Shown here one piece after another: positions 15,116 through 20,663 of a stretch of DNA of 28,834 nt. The translations under genes were made by a program, and so were the position numbers. Origin of the DNA: a virus; the IMG/VR virus record IMGVR_UViG_3300017781_000080, positions 1 to 28,834 of that record; one strand, written 5' to 3'. Position 1 is the stretch's first letter; the number at the start of each line of letters is the position of its first letter. Under the pieces are notes generated by a model. That model was not told the origin of the DNA. It saw only the letters and a list, made by a program, of their open reading frames with translations, and did no database searches.

Positions 15116-15681
15116 GTTAAGTTACGGTGTATTGCTTCTATTGTGGAGGTATTTACATTAAGTATTTCACCTAACTTTTGTTGTGTTATTTTGTAGTGTT
15201 GTTCAATTACCCACAACACTTGCTTTTCAGTTAGTTTTGCATTGTAGTTGTCAGCACCTATGTGACTTGGTGGTTTGATATATCTGCCTTTGTTTATGCA
15301 GTCTTTGATATTGTCTTGAACTGTGCCTAAGAATAAATGGTCTGGATTAACACATGCTCGATAACTTATGTCATTGTTTTCATAATGTTGGTCACAGTCA
15401 TGTAACACACATAGTTCATTAACATCCTCTTCTTTGAACTTGCCACTTATAAATGCACTGAATCTATGTGCTGTGATGTAACGCAAACGTCTACCGTCAA
15501 CGTCATCATACTTATACCACCAATTCTTGTAGCCATTGTTTTGAACATTGCCCATTAAGAATATACATCCGTTTGGTTGTTCTTCACATTTGGCATGAAA
15601 CCGGTCTATGTAATGTTGTTCTATATTGTGAACGTGGTGGTCTTCACCAGGAGGGCCGCTCTTCTTTACACCTTTAGACAT
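15094..15681 (-). CDS. HNH endonuclease with C-terminal HTH (second copy)
   Basis: A 195-residue protein with the classic phage HNH_3-like block: AHRFSAF, then V-L-H-D-C-D ... C-V-N-P-D-H-L-F-L-G-T, then DNIKDCINKGR. The first His/Asp and the second H (NPDH) form the catalytic/metal site. The C-terminus KLTEKQVLWVIEQHYKITQQ through TWRHLPR is a helix-turn-helix paralogous to that of the other HNH gene. Starts at TAATG of the membrane-protein gene. Probably a packaging nicking factor or homing enzyme inserted in the cluster. Confidence 0.85.
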   Translation of the reverse strand: MSKGVKKSGPPGEDHHVHNIEQHYIDRFHAKCEEQPNGCIFLMGNVQNNGYKNWWYKYDDVDGRRLRYITAHRFSAFISGKFKEEDVNELCVLHDCDQHYENNDISYRACVNPDHLFLGTVQDNIKDCINKGRYIKPPSHIGADNYNAKLTEKQVLWVIEQHYKITQQKLGEILNVNTSTIEAIHRNLTWRHLPR

Positions 15682-15902
15682 TATAGTGTTATTTGTTCTT
15701 TGGGTTTTTGTTTTTGTATTTCAGAACCGTATCCAACTAATAACATCACAAACGTTAGTGGCAAAAACCATAAGTTCAATAAGCCTAACATGTGTCCCCA
15801 TACCATGCTGATAGTTGTTAAACTAAACACATTTAATGGTCCACATAGTCTGTTTGTTTGAAAGTCAGAAATATCTTTTATTTGGGGTTTTGTAAACTTC
15901 AT
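15681..15902 (-). CDS. Small membrane protein
   Basis: A 73-residue protein with one or two hydrophobic segments in residues 26-60 (FSLTTISMVWGHMLGLLNLW then LPLTFVMLLVGYG) and a charged C-terminal tail (SEIQKQKPKEQITL). SD AGGA precedes the ATG. This size and topology would fit a holin-like or membrane-anchoring protein, but the location among packaging genes gives no support for lysis. Unassigned. Confidence 0.55.
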   Translation of the reverse strand: MKFTKPQIKDISDFQTNRLCGPLNVFSLTTISMVWGHMLGLLNLWFLPLTFVMLLVGYGSEIQKQKPKEQITL

Positions 15903-16014
15903 ATCTTTATCCTATATTGTGTTGTGAAAAAAGTGCCTGACTGAAATGCTGACATCTGCACACGTTTCCTATTACGTTATGCGTCTAGCACCAGCCAGGT
16001 CTTACCTCACAAAC

Positions 16015-16401
16015 TTATTCTTCATTTTTCTCTGTCCATGGTAGCATAGTATCTTCCTCGCTACCGTCTTGTATGCCATTATCTGACATTGATAACCATT
16101 GTTTAGAGAGCCATATCATCATTACTCTATCGCCATTCATTGCTGTTTCGAACATCTTTTGACGTAACTTCTGCTTCGTCGTTTGTGTTCCTTTTATATA
16201 TAGATCCGCGAAGTTGTCTCGTAATGTTCCTGCAGGAACTCCAAAGAAGTCGCTGAGATCTTTCCAACTGCAATGCAAACACGCCAATTTGTAAAATTCT
16301 TCTTCTGGTATAACAGTTTTATTTCTGCCCACAACTCTGCCAGTTACAGTTTTTTCACCGTATTTAACTTGTTTTACTTGATAATTTGGTTTTTGTTTCA
16401 T
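16015..16401 (-). CDS. terS: Terminase small subunit, putative
   Basis: 128 residues from ATG 16401 (MKQKPNYQVKQVKYGEKTVT); the longer ATG at 16434 has no SD. A helix-turn-helix region (FYKLACLHCSWKDLSDFFGV followed by PAGTLRDNFADLYIKG) is followed by a helix with the pattern MFETAMNGDRVMMIWLSKQW-LSMSD. This resembles the A-L-x-G-N-x-x-M-x-I-W-L-G-K-x-x-L-G-x-x-D element of many small terminase-like proteins. It would bind the packaging site and recruit TerL. Unusually, five genes lie between it and the end of TerL. Copy 2 of the boundary motif is 53 bases upstream. Confidence 0.75.
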   Translation of the reverse strand: MKQKPNYQVKQVKYGEKTVTGRVVGRNKTVIPEEEFYKLACLHCSWKDLSDFFGVPAGTLRDNFADLYIKGTQTTKQKLRQKMFETAMNGDRVMMIWLSKQWLSMSDNGIQDGSEEDTMLPWTEKNEE

Positions 16402-16453
16402 GTTGTATCCACTTTTAAGTGTAAGCCAAGCCATATGCTTGTAATTGCAATGT

Positions 16454-16461
16454 TATTTATC
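16454..16461 (-). promoter_or_regulatory. Boundary motif GATAAATA, copy 2 (upstream of TerS)
   Basis: Minus-strand TATA-GATAAATA-ACATTGC, overlapping the stop codon of the 109-residue gene and 53 bases before the TerS ATG. Shares TATAGATAAATA with copy 3. Confidence 0.5.
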
Positions 16462-16786
16462 TATAGTTGATAAAACCGGACACTTTAGATGGTGTAGTGC
16501 CTCTTTTTATGTTGTGATTCTTGTATTTGTGGCTTTTGTATGCATACCATTCACCTAATATAAATGCATGGTCTAATAAAAACTCCCTAGTTGACACATA
16601 CAACTGCTGTAAGTATGCAATATCTTCTCTGTCTAGAGTTTGATGTTTTTCATAATGATGTGTGATACGTCTTATGTCATAATGTAAATGTTTTGGCTTA
16701 TCACTGTATGTGCTAACGTGACTGTTAACATTTACGTTACAGATTAAATGATTGGCATGTGCAATAAGTGTTACTATGTCTGTCAT
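16457..16786 (-). CDS. Hypothetical 109-residue protein
   Basis: His/Tyr-rich protein (ANHLICNVNVNSHVSTYSDK, then RRITHHYEKHQTLDREDIAY). Helical in its central part, with no membrane segment or known motif. No Shine-Dalgarno is seen before the ATG, so expression may depend on coupling or be weak. It sits between the polymerase-like gene and the packaging genes. Confidence 0.5.
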   Translation of the reverse strand: MTDIVTLIAHANHLICNVNVNSHVSTYSDKPKHLHYDIRRITHHYEKHQTLDREDIAYLQQLYVSTREFLLDHAFILGEWYAYKSHKYKNHNIKRGTTPSKVSGFINYR

Positions 16787-16818
16787 ACATATACTTATTA
16801 AACATAGTGTTAATTGGT

Positions 16819-16983
16819 TTACTTACACTGATATATGCGTTGTTTGGTCAAGTCACAAGGTGTGCAATAACTATCTACTACTGCTTGAAGTAACATAATA
16901 CGTTCGAATTCTTTTCTCAACAAATACAATTCAGCATCTAACTTACTGCGATGTATAACAGGCTTTGATTGTTTAAACTTCAT
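16819..16983 (-). CDS. Small protein (54 residues)
   Basis: The start is set at ATG 16983 (MKFKQSKPVIHRSKLDAELY), which has SD GGAGAG 6 bases upstream and overlaps the end of the polymerase-like gene by 11 bases; an upstream ATG at 17052 would lie deep inside that gene. The C-terminus contains C-T-P-C-D-L and ends YQCK. Basic and helical; function unknown. Confidence 0.6.
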   Translation of the reverse strand: MKFKQSKPVIHRSKLDAELYLLRKEFERIMLLQAVVDSYCTPCDLTKQRIYQCK

Positions 16984-18430
16984 ATAGTTCTCTCCATGCT
17001 TTTTTATCTGCTTGTTGTTGATCCCACTGAGTAAAACTTTGTGTATCTGCAAATTTACTTATAAAATCTTGTGCTAACTGTTCTTCTTGTTGAGGTGTAA
17101 TAACATAATAATCAGCTGGTCTACTCCAGTCCTCTATTTTTTCTTCTGTGAATGTGGCATAACGCCATAAAGGATCTAAATGTAAATAATAGTTTAAGTT
17201 ACCTATACCTTGTGGCTTCTGGGTATACACACAATCATGCACCCACAACAAACTATCTCCCTTACAGTTTGCAAATACTTTTTGCATTATTTCAGTTTCT
17301 GCTTGTTGATACAGTTTGCTTTCTGCTCGGCTTTGACTGTAATTTTGACCTTTGTCTAACTGTAAGTATTCTTTAAGTGCTGGCTTGCCAACATCTTCTA
17401 ACAGTAGTTCAGTAAACAGATTAAGTTCTGATTGAAGTTCTTTTACATACCAATGTTCAACAAAACGTTGCCTGTCTTCTATACTGTATATACTGTCTTT
17501 GAGACTACCAAAAGGTCCTGCTTTTGCACCAAAGCCCAGCATGTTAAGTGCATCTTTAACATACTTTGTTTTTTCTTTGTGTGAGCCTCTAGTTAGTGTT
17601 AAACATTCAGTTACTAATCTGTGTCTCACAACTGTTTTATTTTCTACTAGTTCTTTTAATGCTGGTGTTTTTGCATTGGGCTGTCTTAGTTTGATATAAC
17701 CTAATTTAAATGCATAAGCGGCACTTGATATGTCATACTTGTAACATTTACCTAATGCGGCTTCTCTTACTGTGGTGCTAACAGTATTTTGTATGTTAAC
17801 TCCTTTAGCATAGTATCTACCATATGGTTTTAGTTCTACACTCATTGGCAATACACCATTATGTATTCCGGCAACATCTAGTATTTCATTAGCACCACAC
17901 ACATTACGCATTACTTTGTCTTTTTCTTTGCCTTTTGCTAGTGTTGGGTAATACTCACAACTTTTAACAATAAAGTTGATTAAACTCTTTGTGTTGATAG
18001 GCACATTCCAATCAGCATCAGTTATTTCTGTGTATATACTGCTGAAGTCATTATTACTTCTGTATTCAATTAATTCTGGCATTGACACTAAACTTTTAAC
18101 TTCACTAGGCATTGGTTTATTGCTCAATATGTTGCCTTTTTGTATCATCATGTATAATGGGTAATTTGAGTTTAACCAATCAAGCCATCTCTTACCTCCG
18201 TTATATCTGTAATCAAAGTCTTGTCTAATATGTGTTACATACAGTTGACTGTTGCCATTTTCTAACTGTATTGCTTTGCCTAACTCATTAACTGTTTTAA
18301 GCAAGTATTCTGTTGCAATAGATTCATAACTAGTTCCTCTATTACTTTTATTGCTTTTAGGTGATATTTTGTTCATACCGGATACTATGTCAGTTACACT
18401 TGGTATTGAGTTATTACTTTTCTTATTCAT
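16973..18430 (-). CDS. Putative compact single-subunit polymerase (Pol A / T7 RNAP palm superfamily)
   Basis: A 485-residue protein with three ordered motifs. Motif A-like: KCYKYDISSAAYAFKLG with Asp233. Motif B-like: K292-D-A-L-N-M-L-G-F300-G301-A-K, aligning with the K-x7-Y-G-S-K motif of T7 RNA polymerase (K631 to Y639) and K-x7-Y-G of Pol I. Motif C-like: LLWVHDCVYT with His398-Asp399, close to the W-V-H-D of T7 DNA polymerase and the I-H-D-S-F-G-T of T7 RNA polymerase. Spacing (59 and 107 residues) is close to that of Pol I. A GRYYAKGVNIQNTVST segment precedes motif A. No exonuclease domain or T7 RNAP N-terminal domain is visible. DNA versus RNA product cannot be decided. SD AGGGA precedes the ATG; promoter and iterons lie directly upstream. 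Confidence 0.5.
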   Translation of the reverse strand: MNKKSNNSIPSVTDIVSGMNKISPKSNKSNRGTSYESIATEYLLKTVNELGKAIQLENGNSQLYVTHIRQDFDYRYNGGKRWLDWLNSNYPLYMMIQKGNILSNKPMPSEVKSLVSMPELIEYRSNNDFSSIYTEITDADWNVPINTKSLINFIVKSCEYYPTLAKGKEKDKVMRNVCGANEILDVAGIHNGVLPMSVELKPYGRYYAKGVNIQNTVSTTVREAALGKCYKYDISSAAYAFKLGYIKLRQPNAKTPALKELVENKTVVRHRLVTECLTLTRGSHKEKTKYVKDALNMLGFGAKAGPFGSLKDSIYSIEDRQRFVEHWYVKELQSELNLFTELLLEDVGKPALKEYLQLDKGQNYSQSRAESKLYQQAETEIMQKVFANCKGDSLLWVHDCVYTQKPQGIGNLNYYLHLDPLWRYATFTEEKIEDWSRPADYYVITPQQEEQLAQDFISKFADTQSFTQWDQQQADKKAWRELYEV

Positions 18431-18491
18431 TTATTTTCTTTCCCTATTATGCTCTCATGTAGGTGTTATTAGTTTATTATATACTATATGC

Positions 18492-18541
18492 ATGTATATC
18501 AAATTTTCCAAGATGTATATCAATGTCAAGATGTATATCAA
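18492..18541 (-). repeat. Three iterons (TTGATATACAT) at the early promoter
   Basis: Plus-strand ATGTATATCAA at 18492-18502, 18513-18523 and 18531-18541 (start-to-start 21 and 18 bases); copies 2 and 3 share CAAGATGTATATCAA. They start at the predicted transcription start of the promoter at 18547-18576. They could be a repressor operator or a replication-origin initiator array next to the polymerase-like gene. Confidence 0.75.
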
Positions 18542-18546
18542 AGTTT

Positions 18547-18576
18547 ATTATAGCACACATATAGGTTAAAAGTCAA
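18547..18576 (-). promoter_or_regulatory. Sigma70-type promoter P3 for the polymerase/packaging operon
   Basis: On the minus strand TTGACT (18576-18571), an 18-base spacer, and TATAAT (18552-18547). The predicted start is near 18540, inside the third iteron. It uses the same TTGACT -35 as P1 and P2. The first gene downstream is the 485-residue polymerase-like protein. Confidence 0.8.
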
Positions 18577-18582
18577 TATTGT

Positions 18583-18816
18583 TTAGTAATTAGGAGTGCC
18601 AATATGCATATAACTATATGCGTTTGAAACTAATTCATTGCGTTGTTTAGGATTGTATAAATTACCATTTTCTAAATATTCAGTATCTCCTACCATATAC
18701 ACATCATGGATATATTTAAGTTCACTACCGGCATTGAATAACATTTTTTTAAGTTTGTTGTTTTCTTCTTGAAGTTTATACAGTTTACTGTCAGTTATAT
18801 TTGTTACTTTACTCAT
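18583..18816 (-). CDS. Hypothetical 77-residue protein with coiled coil
   Basis: The N-terminal 35 residues (DSKLYKLQEENNKLKKMLFN) form a short coiled coil; the rest is Tyr/Asn-rich without a known motif. Starts at TAATG of the upstream gene (18816). It ends only 7 bases before the -35 box of P3. Function unknown; a dimeric regulator is possible. Confidence 0.55.
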   Translation of the reverse strand: MSKVTNITDSKLYKLQEENNKLKKMLFNAGSELKYIHDVYMVGDTEYLENGNLYNPKQRNELVSNAYSYMHIGTPNY

Positions 18817-19184
18817 TACAATAACCCTACATTTTTTGCAACTTGATACAATGTTTCATGTCTATCACAACGTTCAGTTATAGTAAACTTAGCATCTGCA
18901 TTAACAAGTTCAGAATTTTTAAACAGTTGTGTAGACTTTTTGCCTTTTGATTTACCAAATACGCCCTTAATAACTAAAGCATTTTGTTTATAATCTTCAT
19001 TGTCTATCTTTTGCCATTGTGCATAGTTAAAATTGTTTTCACTGACGTAAGTAAAACAATGCTCAAAGTCATTGTCTATGTCTAGCATTTCTATTATTCT
19101 CACGGTAGATCCAACCTCTGAAGAAGAATTACCCCATGGGTTAACCTGTATTATTACATATTGTTTGTGTTGTTTATTTTTCAT
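18816..19184 (-). CDS. Hypothetical 122-residue protein
   Basis: Beta-rich start (QYVIIQVNPWGN), a central acidic stretch, and a basic patch KGVFGKSKGKKSTQLFK. No known motif. SD GAGGA lies about 7 bases before the ATG, and a TATAAT (minus, 19206-19201) lies about 20 bases before it. First gene of the early block after the terminator region, so probably early expressed. A single-stranded DNA-binding function could be considered from size and position but no motif supports it. Confidence 0.55.
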   Translation of the reverse strand: MKNKQHKQYVIIQVNPWGNSSSEVGSTVRIIEMLDIDNDFEHCFTYVSENNFNYAQWQKIDNEDYKQNALVIKGVFGKSKGKKSTQLFKNSELVNADAKFTITERCDRHETLYQVAKNVGLL

Positions 19185-19264
19185 TTTATTTCCTCAAATA
19201 ATTATAAAGTTATGTATTTGCCATTACATACCTATGAGCTCCAGTATTATTTCTAATACACTAT

Positions 19265-19272
19265 TATTTATC
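19265..19272 (-). promoter_or_regulatory. Boundary motif GATAAATA, copy 3 (upstream of early gene)
   Basis: Minus-strand TTATA-GATAAATA-ATAGTG, 81 bases before the ATG at 19184 and just after the terminator at 19306-19343. It is preceded by TTGCAATTA, a string also seen downstream of copy 2. Confidence 0.5.
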
Positions 19273-19305
19273 TATAATTGCAATATAAGGGCTTAAAAGC
19301 GGGCC

Positions 19306-19343
19306 AAAAAAAAACTCCCCTAACGTCAGCAAAGGGAGTTTTT
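19306..19343 (-). terminator. Strong bidirectional-looking terminator ending the fibre/lysis operon
   Basis: A 10-bp stem AAAAACTCCC / GGGAGTTTTT (19310-19319 with 19334-19343) and a 14-base loop. The minus strand then continues as a run of nine T; the plus side has five T. It marks the end of the right-hand minus-strand operon and of any RNA started near 19516. Confidence 0.88.
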
Positions 19344-19515
19344 AAATATAATATAATCGATATATTATCTTTTAAGAGTCTTAATTTAATGGCAATTAAA
19401 TTATTATCCGGTTAAAGAAGTTTTTCTTTAGGAGCTCAATCCTGAGGAAAATGTGCATGAAGCACTGGAGAAAGTAATGTGAGACATTACTTTTTTGATA
19501 CCTCTTTAACATATA
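19344..19515. other. Non-coding, highly structured stretch (possible small RNA)
   Basis: No gene of useful length on either strand. Hairpins in order: TAATTTAAT/ATTAAATTA (19382-19403, 9 bp), TAAAGAA/TTCTTTA (19413-19430, 7 bp), CTCA/TGAG (19435-19446), GTGC/GCAC (19453-19465), AAAGTAATGT/ACATTACTTT (19471-19493, 10 bp). On the minus strand it lies between boundary motif copy 4 and the T9 terminator, a possible 200-nt transcript. On the plus strand the last hairpin is itself a terminator. The transcribed strand is undecided. Confidence 0.45.
19471..19496 (+). terminator. Plus-strand rho-independent terminator
   Basis: Perfect 10-bp stem AAAGTAATGT / ACATTACTTT with a GAG loop; the T tract totals six on the plus strand. 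It would stop plus-strand RNA before it runs antisense into the gene ending at 19555. Confidence 0.75.
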
Positions 19516-19523
19516 TATTTATC
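19516..19523 (-). promoter_or_regulatory. Boundary motif GATAAATA, copy 4 (upstream of the non-coding stretch)
   Basis: Minus-strand ACTAA-GATAAATA-TATATG. No gene follows for 300 bases; the next features are the structured stretch and the terminator at 19306-19343. Confidence 0.45.
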
Positions 19524-19554
19524 TTAGTTTGGTGTATTTGGTGTTGTTATGTGG

Positions 19555-19860
19555 TTAACGTAACTGACTTCTTGCCCAACTCAAAGCACTAGCACCGCCC
19601 CAACCTAAATAGGCTTGTATTGCTCTGCTTTCTTCTGGTTTAAGTCCTTGACGTTTAGCACGGTCATAGTTGTCTTTTGCTCTTGCAAGATAACTAGCCA
19701 TACGTTGTATAGTTTGCATACTGATATTGTCACCATTTGCAAGTTGATTAGCCCTAGCAAGTCCTACTCTGGTCATTGCTTTTTTACTAGGAACTGCCTT
19801 GTCTCTGGCTTCTAAGGCTTTTTTTGCGTTGTTTCTAACACTTTGTGGAGGAACTGGCAT
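19555..19860 (-). CDS. Conserved phage protein (V-R-N-N-A ... GWGG type)
   Basis: 101 residues from ATG 19860 (MPVPPQSVRNNAKKALEARD), at TAATG of the preceding gene. The sequence follows a pattern I know from many phages: SVRNNAKKALE ... VGLARANQLANGDNIS ... TIQRMASYLARAKDNYDRAK ... IQAYLGWGGASALSWARSQL. The family's function is unknown; it is often encoded near head or lysis genes. An upstream in-frame ATG at 19932 would overlap the XhlA-like gene by 73 bases and is less likely. Last gene of the right-hand operon. Confidence 0.7.
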   Translation of the reverse strand: MPVPPQSVRNNAKKALEARDKAVPSKKAMTRVGLARANQLANGDNISMQTIQRMASYLARAKDNYDRAKRQGLKPEESRAIQAYLGWGGASALSWARSQLR

Positions 19861-20093
19861 TACATCATGCCTGCTATAATTGTGCCTAATATAGTAATTA
19901 GTGTGCTGACTGTAGCACCCAATACAAGCCATATTCTATTGTCCATTCTGTCTAGTCTAGTTGTAAAGAACTTTCTGTTTTCTTTTACATCTTCTTCTAA
20001 TCTATGAATGCAATCATGAATATGTGCCAAATGGTTGTCTCTGATTATTTCAATCTCTTTTGCAAGTTCTTGTGTAGTAACACGTTTACCCAT
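19860..20093 (-). CDS. XhlA-like membrane-anchored coiled-coil protein (holin accessory candidate)
   Basis: A 77-residue protein: an N-terminal amphipathic coiled coil (EIEIIRDNHLAHIHDCIHRL, LEEDVKENRKFFTTRLDRMD) and one C-terminal membrane helix (IWLVLGATVSTLITILGTII). This layout is that of XhlA-type proteins, which act with a holin and endolysin in some phages. No partner endolysin is recognised in the window, so a lysis role is only probable. SD-like GAGA lies about 7 bases from the ATG. Confidence 0.65.
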   Translation of the reverse strand: MGKRVTTQELAKEIEIIRDNHLAHIHDCIHRLEEDVKENRKFFTTRLDRMDNRIWLVLGATVSTLITILGTIIAGMM

Positions 20094-20094
20094 G

Positions 20095-20211
20095 TTATTT
20101 CTCTACAAGCTCGCCATCAACAACATGGTGTGTGCCAGCTTCTAACTTTGCTTTCACATCTTCCACTTGTGCAATTAATTCATCACATTGTTCTCTTGTT
20201 AATTCAGTCAT
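20095..20211 (-). CDS. Small acidic protein (38 residues)
   Basis: MTELTREQCDELIAQVEDVK and a C-terminus ending GELVEK. The ATG lies inside the end of the upstream gene (8-base overlap), and the stop is one base before the next ATG, so it fits the coupled operon. Helical, acidic, no membrane segment. Such tiny genes are easily missed; function unknown. Confidence 0.55.
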   Translation of the reverse strand: MTELTREQCDELIAQVEDVKAKLEAGTHHVVDGELVEK

Positions 20212-20620
20212 CTTCAAATCCTATTTTCTTTCTTAAGTCTGTTAATTGTTGTTTGTCTTGCACTATAACACAAGGTGTTGGAGTATTATTCTCCTTCTCA
20301 TCTGGATGACTCCAAAATGCCGCTAAGTGCAAATACTTACTTTCTATCTTTTCTACTACTGATAACAATGTATCAATACTAGTGCCTTCATTGTATTCTA
20401 ATAACAATGCTTCATGCTGACTAGCACAAAATGTGGCTACCCATGTAAGTTCATTACCTGGATCACCTGTTTTAACATGGAGGATTTTATCCTGCATATA
20501 ATACTGCTTTGACCAAGGACATACTTTGGCAATACTGTCAAAGTAAACACCCCAATCTACTTCTTTGTTCCTCTGTTCTTTTTCTTCTTCTTCTTTTTTG
20601 TCTTCATGTAAGCCATTCAT
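20204..20620 (-). CDS. Conserved CPWS phage protein
   Basis: A 138-residue protein. After a Lys/Glu-rich start (MNGLHEDKKEEEEKEQRNKE) comes W-G-V-Y-F-D-S-I-A-K-V-C-P-W-S, a signature I associate with a family widespread in marine phages, then TWVATFCASQHEALLLEY and LLSVVEKIESKYLHLAAFWS. Function of the family is unknown. SD GGAG lies about 5 bases before the ATG. Confidence 0.65.
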   Translation of the reverse strand: MNGLHEDKKEEEEKEQRNKEVDWGVYFDSIAKVCPWSKQYYMQDKILHVKTGDPGNELTWVATFCASQHEALLLEYNEGTSIDTLLSVVEKIESKYLHLAAFWSHPDEKENNTPTPCVIVQDKQQLTDLRKKIGFEDD

Positions 20621-20663
20621 AATCTCCGTTGTTGTATCCTATATCGTTATTTGTTTGTTATTT

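Noticed and set aside
15899-15955. 18-codon minus-strand frame ending ATGA at the membrane-protein start
   Set aside because: Very short, ordinary composition, possible distant AGGAAA only; could be a leader peptide but nothing else supports it. The rest of the gap 15903-16014 shows no clear feature.
19450-19476. Tiny plus-strand frames (MCMKHWRK / MKHWRK) after GAGGAAA and before a terminator, like an attenuator leader
   Set aside because: No plus-strand gene follows the terminator, so there is nothing to attenuate.
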